DNA of 64,000 nt from Sporomusa ovata DSM 2662 (GTDB taxonomy: Bacteria > Bacillota > Negativicutes > Sporomusales > Sporomusaceae): assembly GCF_000445445.1 (NCBI RefSeq), contig NZ_ASXP01000005.1:53-64052 (forward strand). Direction: 5' to 3'. Numbering within the stretch: position 1 is the first letter of the stretch; every line of letters starts with the position of its first letter. Positions 45,708-55,400 of this stretch are shown here, in pieces. Both the position numbers and the translations under genes were made by a program. A model generated the notes under the pieces. The model was given only the letters and a program-made list of their open reading frames with translations, searched no databases and was not told the DNA's origin.

Positions 45708-46556
45708 TTAACCGCCAAGGACTTTTACTATTTCAGCTTCCGCCTCTTCAAGGGTAGTAATACCAGTATTAACTGATTTCCCGCGTGCGGCCAGGGCAAA
45801 AATCACTTGCAAAAAATCAGGCAAAATAATCCCGGCTACCTTACGCAAGCCGCTTTGCGCTAAAACCTCCCGGGGATGCCCATACAAAATCAATTTGCCT
45901 TGTTCCAGAACAGCGATATTATCAGCCAGAGTGATAACATCTTGCAAGCTGTGGGAAATCATCACTACAGTGGTGTGATCTTCCTGCTGCAATTTTTTTA
46001 TTAGCTGTAAAACAACCTCCCGCCCACCAGGGTCCAAACCGGCAGTTGGCTCATCCAGGACCAGAATCTCCGGTTGCATTGCCAGCACGCTGGCAATGGC
46101 TACCCGCCGGCGCAAACCACCACTGAGACAAACCGACGGCAACCCGGCAACCGCTGAATCCAAACCAACCTTGGCCAAAGCCCGGCTGGTCCGGTGCGCA
46201 ACCTCCCCGGCATCAAGCCCAAGGTTCCGTGGGCCGTAGGCTACATCGGCAAACACCGTATCTTCAAACAGTTGTTGCTCCGGGTACTGAAATACCAACC
46301 CTACTTTGCGCCACAATTCATTCCGGGACTGCTTATGTGCGGTATCCTGGCCGCAAATGCTTACCTGACCTGAGGTGGCGGCCAGCAGCCCGTTAAAATG
46401 CTGCACCAGCGTCGATTTTCCTGACCCATTGGCCCCCACGATACCCAAAAACTCACCCTGACTAACAGACAAAGTAACATTGTCCACAGCCTTTTTTTCG
46501 TAAGGAGTACCCGGACAATAAACATAGTCTACATTCTTTACCTCGATAATTGGCAT
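45708..46556 (-). CDS. ecfA2: ECF transporter ATPase EcfA2
   Basis: This 282-residue ATPase has Walker A GANGSGKST at about 37-45, Q-loop FQYPEQQLFEDTV, signature LSGGLRRRVAIASVL and Walker B ILVLDEPTAGLDP. The Q-loop and the C-terminal groove region are typical of ECF ATPases. It overlaps the EcfA1 gene by 19 bases. Confidence 0.92.
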   Translation of the reverse strand: MPIIEVKNVDYVYCPGTPYEKKAVDNVTLSVSQGEFLGIVGANGSGKSTLVQHFNGLLAATSGQVSICGQDTAHKQSRNELWRKVGLVFQYPEQQLFEDTVFADVAYGPRNLGLDAGEVAHRTSRALAKVGLDSAVAGLPSVCLSGGLRRRVAIASVLAMQPEILVLDEPTAGLDPGGREVVLQLIKKLQQEDHTTVVMISHSLQDVITLADNIAVLEQGKLILYGHPREVLAQSGLRKVAGIILPDFLQVIFALAARGKSVNTGITTLEEAEAEIVKVLGG

Positions 46557-47380
46557 ATAGTTTCCACCAGTTCCTGTACAGTATCGATGCCCTGGTCTAT
46601 TTCATACCCCCCTGCTCTCAGATTATTGACTAACCGGACAATTCCCGGCGGGGCAAAACCAACCCGTGCCAATTCTTCCGGTGCCGCAAACAACTGCCCA
46701 GGCACTCCATCAAGCAAGATTGCGCCGTGATCAAGCACAAGTAAGCGGTTAGCCCGGACCATATCCTCCATATAATGGGATATCAACACAACAGTAATGT
46801 TATATTGCTTATTAAGTATTGTTAAGGTTTCCAGTAGTTCCTGACGGCCAGCAGGGTCAAGCATTGAGGTGGGTTCGTCTAAAATTAAATGGTCTGGCCG
46901 CATTGCCAACGCTGAGGCAATGGCCACTTTCTGCTTTTGTCCGCCTGATAACAGGTGCGGAGCATGATGGCGCAATTCTACCAACCCCACGGCTTGCAAG
47001 GCCCAATCCACCCGTGCTTGTACCTCTTTTGCAGGCAGCCTGAGATTTTCCGGTCCAAAGGCCACATCTTCCTCAACAATGGCGCTAATCAGCTGGTTAT
47101 CCGGATTCTGAAAGACCATACCTACGTGGCTTCTTATTGCCTGTAATGAATTATTGTCCCCGGTATCCAACCCGTTAACAATCACCCGGCCGCCGGTAGG
47201 CCGGATTAAACCATTGATCAGCCGGGCCAGAGTAGACTTGCCTGACCCATTCATCCCGACCAAGCCGACAAATTCGCCTTGCCGAATGGTTAGGCTTACG
47301 TTGTTAACCGCCGTTTTCCTGGTTCCACAAACCTGATACTCCTTGGTTACATTGACCAGTTCAATACTGCCTGACGGCAC
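46538..47380 (-). CDS. ecfA1: ECF transporter ATPase EcfA1
   Basis: This 280-residue ATPase has Walker A GMNGSGKST at about 40-48, Q-loop FQNPDNQLISAIVEEDVAFG, signature LSGGQKQKVAIASAL and Walker B HLILDEPTSMLDP. The start is GTG at 47380 with AAGGAGGGG upstream. A CGCAGAG repeat (copy 6) lies between it and the S-component gene. Confidence 0.92.
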   Translation of the reverse strand: MPSGSIELVNVTKEYQVCGTRKTAVNNVSLTIRQGEFVGLVGMNGSGKSTLARLINGLIRPTGGRVIVNGLDTGDNNSLQAIRSHVGMVFQNPDNQLISAIVEEDVAFGPENLRLPAKEVQARVDWALQAVGLVELRHHAPHLLSGGQKQKVAIASALAMRPDHLILDEPTSMLDPAGRQELLETLTILNKQYNITVVLISHYMEDMVRANRLLVLDHGAILLDGVPGQLFAAPEELARVGFAPPGIVRLVNNLRAGGYEIDQGIDTVQELVETICQLSR

Positions 47381-47442
47381 TGTCAGCCCCTCCTTTCCGG
47401 AAATTATTACTGCGAAAAAGCACCAAATAGGGAACGATGTTT

Positions 47443-47553
47443 GAACCGCAGAGTCACAGAGGACTCAGAGGATTTGATATTTTCTATTCCCGGCGCGATA
47501 ATATCGCACCATTTTTCCTGCATCTTCTCAGCGTCCTCTGCGTCTCTGCGGTT
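47443..47553. repeat. CGCAGAG palindromic repeat, copy 6
   Basis: The core starts AACCGCAGAGTCACAGAGG and ends CCTCTGCGTCTCTGCGGTT, with a longer, AT-rich centre than other copies. It sits inside the ECF operon, between S component and EcfA1. Confidence 0.85.
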
Positions 47554-47578
47554 AAAATAACCTTCCTTTTTCACTTCC

Positions 47579-48157
47579 CTATTCCCAGTTTGTCAACCTG
47601 GGTTTCAGCCGCTTGATTAACAAGGCGGCAATAATCCCGCCGGCCGCGCCGAACAGTACATGGGAAAGCGAAGTAATCCCCAGTCCCATGGCCAGAAGCG
47701 CCAGCGGCAACTTAAGCAATAGCCCTACGGCAAAGTTTACTGCCAATTTTACTAAACTGGCAACTGCGCCGCAGATGGCCCCGACAGCCGGTGACTCCAA
47801 CTTATAATTAAACAGTGGTGCCAGGCAATCAAGTAGCAAACCAGGCATGAAGTACCGGAAAAAGATCAGCATACCTTCTTTTCCTTCCCCCAATAACACC
47901 GCCAAAACACCAGAGACCATCCCCATAACAATCCCCGCGCCGAATTTCGGAATTAACCCCTTACCCAGCACCAGTATCCCCATCCAATAAATACTGGTGT
48001 GTCCTGGCAAGTGCAAAGGCAGCCTGGTTATGTCCCGGGCTACCGAAATCAGCGTCCCGAACATGGTTAATCGCAGCACATCAGCCAAACCAAGTTTAAA
48101 CATAAACTTCTCCAGCACAATAACTTGCTTATCTGCACTTTTTTTCGTTACTTCCAT
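47579..48157 (-). CDS. ECF-type S component, substrate unknown
   Basis: This 192-residue membrane protein has about five or six hydrophobic helices, including PGLLLDCLAPLF and VGAICGAVASLVKLAVNFAVGLLLKLP. Its small size and position ahead of the two ATPases and EcfT identify it as the substrate-binding subunit. The sequence does not let me name the substrate; the biotin, cobalt and folate classes have motifs I do not see. AAGGAG supports the ATG at 48157. Confidence 0.75.
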   Translation of the reverse strand: MEVTKKSADKQVIVLEKFMFKLGLADVLRLTMFGTLISVARDITRLPLHLPGHTSIYWMGILVLGKGLIPKFGAGIVMGMVSGVLAVLLGEGKEGMLIFFRYFMPGLLLDCLAPLFNYKLESPAVGAICGAVASLVKLAVNFAVGLLLKLPLALLAMGLGITSLSHVLFGAAGGIIAALLIKRLKPRLTNWE

Positions 48158-48164
48158 TAGTTGC

Positions 48165-48380
48165 TTACTCCTTTGCTTTACTATGTACATTACACCTGCC
48201 GGCAAAGCCGATGTAGTATTCCAGCGCTGTAATAAGTTCTTGTTGTAGGCTCAGACTAATGTTCTCCACCCAAACCGAGCCGGTAGTTTCTTTTATGACA
48301 CCATCTATCTGAAACTGATGATAGCCCAGCTCCAGCAATTGGTTTTTCAAAGTATCGATACGCAATAATTGGTCATTCAT
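48165..48380 (-). CDS. Small protein (71 aa), paralogue of the 23761-23958 product
   Basis: It shares the LGYxxFxIxxxIKxxxG...LSxxQEL spacing with the 65-residue protein at 23761-23958. There is no membrane segment. It stops seven bases before the S-component start, so it belongs to the transporter operon. GAGGAGG upstream fits the ATG at 48380 better than that at 48386. The function is unknown. Confidence 0.72.
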   Translation of the reverse strand: MNDQLLRIDTLKNQLLELGYHQFQIDGVIKETTGSVWVENISLSLQQELITALEYYIGFAGRCNVHSKAKE

Positions 48381-48421
48381 CGCCATACCTCCTCGTGTAT
48401 CATTAGCAAGATTAAGCTTAA

Positions 48422-48829
48422 TTAATTTACCGCATTAATTTCATTGACATCTTCAACCAAAATAGCTTTATTAGCTTTGTTATTGCATAAATTGACCGTT
48501 CCCCGGTCAGTGAACCGTAAATTCAGTTCTTTGTTTATTTCGTCTATATTTATCTGGTATACGGTATTATTCTTTATTCCTTTAACCTCGACTTTACTGA
48601 ACCTGTCAATACCCGCTGCCGCCAGCACAGCAAACAGGCCCGGGCCGCCGGCATCTAATTGTCGCAGCACATCAACCCCAAACAAAGCCGCCGTTTTATT
48701 ATTACTTTGAATAGTAATCATGGTTGCCGTATGCAAACCCCGGTTTTTGGCTAAATACTCAGTACCATAAGCAGCCAGGACAATCAGCACAATTAACAGG
48801 ATGCTAAGCGTTATCCTTCTGTTTAACAT
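48422..48829 (-). CDS. Membrane-anchored or exported small protein (135 aa)
   Basis: It starts MLNRRITLSILLIVLIVLAAYGTEYLAKN, a signal-anchor, followed by about 105 extracytoplasmic residues rich in beta-forming segments (TMITIQSNNKTAALFGVDVL, FSKVEVKGIKNNTVYQI). The longer open frame to 49105 is an artefact of a CGCAGAG repeat. It heads the ECF transporter cluster and could bind the ligand outside the membrane. Not recognised. Confidence 0.65.
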   Translation of the reverse strand: MLNRRITLSILLIVLIVLAAYGTEYLAKNRGLHTATMITIQSNNKTAALFGVDVLRQLDAGGPGLFAVLAAAGIDRFSKVEVKGIKNNTVYQINIDEINKELNLRFTDRGTVNLCNNKANKAILVEDVNEINAVN

Positions 48830-48912
48830 TTTTAAATCACCACATCTTCCAAAATTTAAAGTAACAAAGCCGGCGTTACTAGTCCTCCTGTATAGATGTT
48901 GAAATAATTCTG

Positions 48913-48985
48913 AACCGCAGAGAGCGGGACTCTTTTTGACCAATAAATTCGTATATCCCTCTGCGCTCTCCGCGTCTCTGCGGTT
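48913..48985. repeat. CGCAGAG palindromic repeat, copy 7
   Basis: The core begins AACCGCAGAGAGCG and ends GCGTCTCTGCGGTT, with a short centre. It lies between the excisionase-like gene and the 135-residue gene. Confidence 0.85.
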
Positions 48986-49038
48986 AATAGATTCCCCTAA
49001 ACCTATCATGTTTGGTAAAAGTTTAAAATTTTTTATCA

Positions 49039-49311
49039 TTAAGAGTGCGTAACGATGATAGAGACTAAATAATGAGTTTGTCTTGCGCTGGAGATGAAAT
49101 TCCAACTAACTTTACAAGCTGAGGGTTTGCCGCAATTGGTCTTTGGATTTCGAATAAAAGCATCCAGATCCGAAGCTTCAATACGAAATTCCCGGCCAAT
49201 ACAATATCCTGGCAAATCTCCCCGGTTAATCATCTTATATACGGTAAATCTTGTGATCTTCAGCAATGCAGCGACTTCTTCGGCGGTATAATACACTATA
49301 GGATTGCTCAT
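49039..49311 (-). CDS. Excisionase/MerR-like helix-turn-helix protein (90 aa)
   Basis: The N-terminal VYYTAEEVAALLKITRFTVYKMINRGDLPGYCIGREFRI is the classical HTH_17 (excisionase, DNA-binding) domain, about 7-46, followed by a helix and an unrelated tail. GAGGTG precedes the ATG. It may share a transcript with the 26-residue frame upstream and with the ECF cluster downstream. No integrase is near, so it is more likely a regulator than an excisionase. Confidence 0.8.
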   Translation of the reverse strand: MSNPIVYYTAEEVAALLKITRFTVYKMINRGDLPGYCIGREFRIEASDLDAFIRNPKTNCGKPSACKVSWNFISSARQTHYLVSIIVTHS

Positions 49312-49450
49312 GATAGTACATTCACCTCACTTCGTTGCTTTCGGCTATATATAAATAGGTGCTAAAAACCAGTGTCCCAATTATAAATATCACAATTACT
49401 ACATAACACCATGGGTAATGTAAGCAGCAGTTCAATGGCGAAATATGCCA

Positions 49451-49531
49451 CTAGGTTTTACCAAACTGACTAAAGATAAATTTACCTTTTACCGAAGTTT
49501 GATGAGCTGTGTTTGTTTTAGTTTGTTTCAT
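49451..49531 (-). CDS. Possible 26-residue peptide
   Basis: The frame MKQTKTNTAHQTSVKGKFIF... (26 residues) has a near-perfect AAAGGAGG site seven bases before its ATG and a consensus-like promoter (49568-49597) upstream. It is basic and has no hydrophobic segment. It could be a leader peptide or a small regulator. Only the expression signals support it. Confidence 0.4.
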   Translation of the reverse strand: MKQTKTNTAHQTSVKGKFIFSQFGKT

Positions 49532-49567
49532 TTTGATGCCTCCTTTAAATTAAATACAGTTTAGTGT

Positions 49568-49597
49568 AGTTTAATGGCATATGGTAACTTTTGTCAA
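49568..49597 (-). promoter_or_regulatory. Promoter with TAAACT direct repeats
   Basis: Minus-strand TTGACA (complement of 49592-49597), 18 bases, TAAACT (complement of 49568-49573). TAAACT recurs 10 bases further on, which may be an operator. Confidence 0.6.
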
Positions 49598-49619
49598 GAC
49601 AATTTGAATAATTTTCCTT

Positions 49620-50388
49620 AGTTTTACTAATCAAAAACAAATAAAACAAAGAATTAATCTAAAATTTTGGTGGTACAGATTTCCTAATCGTAAAATAAAT
49701 GGATTTATTAGCATTACCTAGCAGGAACTTTAGAAATAATGTAGAATGTTGCAGAAATAGCAACTATACGCAAACAAAAATAAACATGAGGGAATACAAT
49801 TTTAAATCATCTATGATATAGTCCATTTTTATTTGTGGATAGTATAAGATAGATTGGCATTCCGTTACTGATTAAATCAGATTACTCACTCAATTCTTAA
49901 TTGAACTACCATTATTTTTTTACTATATACCTTTTTGCTATATATTTTTATGGAAGGGACTGTTGTTATTATTTTGTTAGTTAAACAAACTATTATGGAG
50001 GATGTTTTTGTCGTTATATGACGAAATAGGGCTTCTGCTGCAAGTAAGAATAGATCATTGCGCTTCTTATTTACTAACCGCAAACAAAATAGCGAGCTCC
50101 TTAGCTGACCTACCTAACCCCCCTGCAGGTACGGTATTCAGCCGATCGGTACAGTTGGAAACGGCTGTACTTCCCCTGCTTTGGAAAGGAGTACAATGTA
50201 GTAGCGGCATAGCCATGCCTGTATTGGCGTGTCGCAGTATGTTGTTCGTCTTTTTACAAAAGAGGAACAACTTTTTCTATTTCAAACTATGGTCATGTGG
50301 CCTTTAAGATAAATAACTCAAGCTTCGTTCCCTCCACTTTATTTACTAGTGTTGCATCCCAGTTTTAATAACGAGAAAGGATGAGATT
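49620..50388. other. Long AT-rich then structured intergenic region before tpsB
   Basis: No convincing gene. Bases 49620-49990 are very AT-rich. Bases 50090-50260 change to moderate GC and hold stems such as GTACAG...CTGTAC near 50150-50172 and GCCA...TGGC near 50215-50230, so they may be a structured 5' leader of tpsB. A frame at 50002-50307 is open, but its ribosome site abuts its start codon. Confidence 0.45.
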
Positions 50389-52113
50389 ATGCTACGAAAA
50401 AACAGATTATCACACAGCCGTAAGCGCTGCCTGACTCTGGCTTTGGCTTTTATCGCCTGTTCAACCTTACCTGCCTCTGCCGCCACACCGGATATGGGTC
50501 AAATCGGCGGCCAAATCGCCGACAGCGTGAAAGAACAAAAAATCGTCGTTCCTCCCAAAGCCGATATCAAAATCGAAGTCAGCGAAGATCAAACCGACGC
50601 GCCGCAGCAGCAAACAAGTGACAAATTCAAAATCAGCGGCCTGCATATCACCGGGCAAACCATCTACAGCGAAGCCACGCTGCAAGACTTGGTAAAAGAC
50701 GCAACCAACAAGGAACTTACCTTGTCTGAACTGCAAACCATCGCCCGCCGTATTTCCCAGTACTTTCGCGATCATGGCTATATGGTTGCCAGCGCCCTTA
50801 TTCCCGCCCAGGACATCACCGACGGGACAGCAGAGATCACAGTTGTCCCTGGTCAATACGGCAACATTGACATCCGCAACCATTCCCGGCTTGCCGATAA
50901 CACCGCCGCCCGGATGCTCAGTAATCTCAAAAGCGGCGACTACGTAAAACAAGACCTCCTCCACCGCACTCTGTTACTATTGAGCGATACCAGCGGCGTT
51001 AGTATCAAAGCCACTCTGGCGCCAGGCAAAACAAGCGGCACCTCTGACCTTATCGTGGAAATTAACGACACCAAAGCCACAACCGCGGAATTCTCCATTG
51101 ATAACTATGGCAACCGTTTCACCGGCCAAAAGCGCAGCGACCTTAACCTTAACTTCAACAACATCAGCGGCAAAGGTGACGCGATATACATTAGCGGTAA
51201 TAAATCCGGGGGCGACCTGAACAACGCCAAAATCAACTACATGCTGCCTGTCGGCAGTCAGGGCGCCAAAATCGGCGTAGGCTATTCCCAGTTGCACTAC
51301 ACCATCGGTAAGGAATTCGAAGCCCTTGATGCCGGCGGCAGCTCCAAGAATACCGGTATTTATGGCATATATCCCCTTGTCCGCTCCCGTAACTACAACC
51401 TTTATGGCGTAATTGAGTATGACCATTGCAAAATTAAAGACCATATCAACGAATATGATGCCTTTACCAACAAGCATAGCAATGCCTGGACCTTCGGCCT
51501 GAACGGCAACAGCCGGGACAAAATTCATGGCGGCGGTGTCAACAACTTCGCCCTGACAATCGTCACCGGGCGTCTAACCATTGACGGTGGACAAGATCAG
51601 TATAACAATGCCGCGCAAACCGTCGATAGCAAAGGCCTGCAAACTGCCGGCACCTATACCAAGGCCAACTTTAACTTCAACCGGTTACAATACCTCAATA
51701 ACCGGCTGAACCTGTACCTCGGATTTACCGGACAACTGGCCAGCAAAAATCTTGATTCTTCTGAAAAATTATTTATCGGCGGCGCTAACGCTGTCAGAGC
51801 CTACCCCCAAGGCGAAGCGTCGGGCGACCAGGGTTACCTCTTAACCGGCGAGCTGCGCTGGAATATGCCGACACCCGCTTTCCAACTGGCAGCCTTCATC
51901 GACAGCGGCAGGGTATCCATTGATAAAAATCCGATAACCGGATCAGGCGACAACAGCCGCCTCCTTACCGGTGCCGGCCTGGGACTCATTCTTAATAAGC
52001 AAAAAGACTACACCCTCCGGGTTGACTATGCCTGGAAGTTAAGCTCCAGTGATGCAACCGCAGACAGAGACAAAAGCGGTCGCTGGTGGGTGAAGGGCAC
52101 TCAACGTTTTTAA
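50389..52113 (+). CDS. Two-partner secretion outer-membrane translocator TpsB (ShlB/FhaC/HxuB family)
   Basis: This pore exports the large exoprotein encoded next. At 574 residues it has a signal peptide (about 1-32, ending PASAA), a POTRA domain at about 78-165 (KISGLHITGQTIYSEATL...VVPGQYGNIDI) and a 16-strand-type barrel. The conserved GGANAVRAYPQGEASGDQG motif lies near 462-480, and the protein ends in an aromatic residue (TQRF). It implies an outer membrane. AAAGGATGAG precedes the ATG. GC content appears higher here than in the flanking genes. Confidence 0.93.
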   Translation: MLRKNRLSHSRKRCLTLALAFIACSTLPASAATPDMGQIGGQIADSVKEQKIVVPPKADIKIEVSEDQTDAPQQQTSDKFKISGLHITGQTIYSEATLQDLVKDATNKELTLSELQTIARRISQYFRDHGYMVASALIPAQDITDGTAEITVVPGQYGNIDIRNHSRLADNTAARMLSNLKSGDYVKQDLLHRTLLLLSDTSGVSIKATLAPGKTSGTSDLIVEINDTKATTAEFSIDNYGNRFTGQKRSDLNLNFNNISGKGDAIYISGNKSGGDLNNAKINYMLPVGSQGAKIGVGYSQLHYTIGKEFEALDAGGSSKNTGIYGIYPLVRSRNYNLYGVIEYDHCKIKDHINEYDAFTNKHSNAWTFGLNGNSRDKIHGGGVNNFALTIVTGRLTIDGGQDQYNNAAQTVDSKGLQTAGTYTKANFNFNRLQYLNNRLNLYLGFTGQLASKNLDSSEKLFIGGANAVRAYPQGEASGDQGYLLTGELRWNMPTPAFQLAAFIDSGRVSIDKNPITGSGDNSRLLTGAGLGLILNKQKDYTLRVDYAWKLSSSDATADRDKSGRWWVKGTQRF

Positions 52114-52121
52114 AATGTATT

Positions 52122-52227
52122 AACCGCAGAGACACAGAGGGCGCAGAGGGAGATTATTTTATTTAGATTAACGCGTTCTATGTAAAACACAAACCCACTC
52201 CTCTGTGTACTCTGCGTCTCTGCGGTT
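52122..52227. repeat. CGCAGAG palindromic repeat, copy 8
   Basis: The core begins AACCGCAGAGACACAGAGG and ends CTCTGCGTCTCTGCGGTT. It starts nine bases after the tpsB stop. Confidence 0.88.
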
Positions 52228-52276
52228 CAAAAGCGGTTTAACCCTTTTATTTTGAAATACTTTAAAAAGCTATATC

Positions 52277-52402
52277 AACCGCAGAGGCGCAGAGAGCGCG
52301 GAGGAGGATTATTTTAACTCTTATTAATTTTAACATTATTATGTTAAAAAATAGAAAAATTCAAACTCCCTATTCCTCTGCGTACTCTGCGTCTCTGCGG
52401 TT
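52277..52402. repeat. CGCAGAG palindromic repeat, copy 9
   Basis: The core begins AACCGCAGAGGCGCAGAG and ends CTCTGCGTCTCTGCGGTT, with an AT-rich centre. It is in tandem with copy 8 between tpsB and tpsA. Confidence 0.88.
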
Positions 52403-52447
52403 CAAAAACGCTTTAACTCTTTATTTAAAGCAAGGAGGTTATACTAC

Positions 52448-55400
52448 ATGCAAAGAAAATGGCGGCGCGATTGGGAGCGCAGTAAACCAAGCCATCTGCA
52501 AAGCAGTTTAAAAAAATCCACTCCCACGATTAATCCCCTGAAAATACTTGCCAAAAGCATCTTGCCGTCTGTAATGGCGGCAGGCATCCTGCTCGGCAGT
52601 ATAAGCGGGGTCTCTGCCAATCCGACTGGCGGTACAGTGACCACCGGTTCCGGTACCATCAGTTCCAGCGGCACGACTACCACCATCACCCAGACTACCG
52701 ATAAACTCGGCATCAACTGGCAAAGCTTCAGCATCGGTTCCGGCGAGACGGTAAACTTCATTCAGCCCGGCGCCAGTTCTATCGCCTTAAACCGGGTCAT
52801 TGGCAACGACGCTTCGGCCATTTACGGCACCCTGACGGCCAACGGCAAAGTCTTTCTCATCAACCCCAACGGTATCCTGTTCGCCCCCGGCGCCAAGGTC
52901 GACGTCGGCGGGCTGGTAGCCTCGACCTTAGATCTGTCTGACAGTGATTTTCAGGCCGGGAAATATAAATTCACCGGCCGGGACGGCACTATCGGCACAG
53001 TCGTCAACCAGGGCACCATTACGGCCGCCAACGGCGGTTATGTAGCCCTGCTCGGCCCCCAGGTGGCCAATGAAGGTATCATTGTCGCCCAGCAAGGCAC
53101 GGTAGCCCTGGGCGCCGGTCAGGCCATCACGCTGGATATGGACGGCGACGGGCTATTGAACCTGGCTGTGGATGAGGCAGCGATAAATGCCAGTGCAGCC
53201 AATCACAATCTCATCCAGGCTGATGGCGGACAAGTCATCATGGCCGCCGGCGCGGCCGGCGACCTGGCCGGCACAGTAGTCAACAACAGCGGCATTATTC
53301 AGGCCCGCAGTGTCAGCAATGTTAACGGCAAAATCCTTCTGGACGGCGGCACCAACGGCACAGTAGTAAGCAGTGGCACCCTGGACGCCTCCGGGAAAAA
53401 CGCGGGCGAAACCGGCGGTACTGTTAAGGTACTGGGCAATACCGTAACCCTGGCTGACGGCGCTAAAGTTGACGTGTCCGGCGCCAAGGGCGGCGGCACG
53501 GCGCTCATCGGCGGCAATTACCAGGGCAAGGGAACCGAACAGAATGCCACTACTACCACGGTAGCAGCCACTGCCACGATTAACGCCGATGCCATCACCA
53601 CCGGCGATGGCGGTAAGGTCGTGGTGTGGGCCAATGACACCACCAATTACTCCGGCACCATTTCGGCTAAAGGCGGCTCGGCCAGCGGCAATGGCGGCAG
53701 CGCCGAAGTGTCCGGTAAACAGACGCTGCTGTACAAAGGCACCACCAACTTGCTGGCGCCCAACGGCACGACAGGCACTCTGCTGCTGGACCCCGGCGAA
53801 TACACCATCAGCACCGACGCCACCAGCAGCAATGTACATAACGCCACCGACCTGGCTAACCAGCTAACGTCCGCCAACATCACCCTCCAGACCGACGGCA
53901 CCGGTACCGGTGATATCACGGTTGCCGCCCCCGTATCCTGGTCAAGCGGCAACAGCCTCACCCTGCAGGCGGATAACGATATCAACGTCAACGCCAACAT
54001 CACCAATACCGGCAGCGGCGGCGTCACCCTCAAGGCTGACAACGACATCAACGTCAATGCCACCATCACCACCGGCAGCGGCAATGTAGTGCTGCGGTCT
54101 GACGGCGATGCCAACAGCAACGGCACAGTTGCCTTCGGCACAGACGGCAAGGTAGCGAGTGACGGGGCGGTGTCTATTTACTATAATCCAACAAGTTACA
54201 GCGACTCGGATACCCAGTCAACTGCAGTTCGCACTTCCAAAACAACTACGACCAGCAACCCTTACCAAGCTTATGTTACCGGCAATCTCACAGCCTACAT
54301 GCTTGTCAACACGCTGGACGATTTGCAGAACATCAGCACCAACCTTATCGGCGTCTACGCCCTGGGCACCGACATCGACGCCAGCGCTACCAGCAGTTGG
54401 AACGACGGGGCGAGTTTTGTGCCAATTGGCAATGGTACCAATTTTCGTGGTATTTTTGACGGAGATGGGCATGTGATTAGCGGACTTACAATTAATAGTT
54501 CTTCTACAGCAGGTCTGTTTGGCAGCACGCAAAGGGCGACTATTCGCAATGTAGGACTGGAAAATGTGAACATAAGCGGCACCTATCAGACTGGCGCTTT
54601 GGTGGGTTACGCCAGTACCGGCACCATCATCTCCAATTGTTACAGCACAGGCACGATAACCGGCAGCGGCAGTAATATCGGCGGTCTGGTAGGGTTTACC
54701 TATGGGACCACTTCATCTAGAACCACATTCACTGATTGCTACAGCACAGTCACGCTAAACGTTACCGCCGGTAGTAATTACGGACATTTCGGCGGCCTTA
54801 TTGGGGAAGCTGGCAATCGAACCAACATTACCAATTGCTATAGCACAGGCAATGTCAACATTACTGAAAGCGGAACAATTATAGGCGCTAGCGCGGGCGG
54901 GTTGGCAGGATATCTCAGCACCAACTCCACCATCACTAATTCCTACAGCACCGGGGCGGTTACCGTTACCGGTAATCAAGTGTATGTCGGCGGCCTGAGC
55001 GGCTCTAGTCTTGGTACGATCACAAATTCCTATTCTACGAGCCCAGTAACCGTTACCGGCACCAATAGCTATATAGGCGGGTTAGTTGGATATAACTACT
55101 CCGGCGGCTTAATTAATAATTCCTATAGCACAGGGGCGGTCAGCAGTAGCGACAGCAGCAACTTGGTCGGTGGATTTGTCGGATATGGCGATGGCGGTAG
55201 CAGCGGCATTACCGATTCCTACTGGGATACAGAGACTTCAGGCATAAGCGATACAACCAAAGGTGTCGGCAATATCACTAGTGCCGACGGCATTACCGGT
55301 ATGACAACGGCCGACCTGATGGACCCCTCTAAATACGCCAGTAGTTGGGATTTTACAAATACGTGGTTTATGATTGACGGCAATACTCGCCCCTTTCTGC

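Noticed and set aside
48830..49105. N-terminal extension of the 135-residue protein gene
   Set aside because: The extra codons translate repeat copy 7. The hydrophobic signal-anchor begins at the ATG at 48829.
49039..49311. Prophage or integrative element suggested by the excisionase-like protein
   Set aside because: No integrase, att-like direct repeats or phage genes are nearby; HTH_17 proteins are often plain regulators.
50002..50307. Open frame of 101 codons upstream of tpsB
   Set aside because: GGAGG abuts the ATG with no spacing, the composition is unlike a protein, and no family is recognised. A structured leader fits better.
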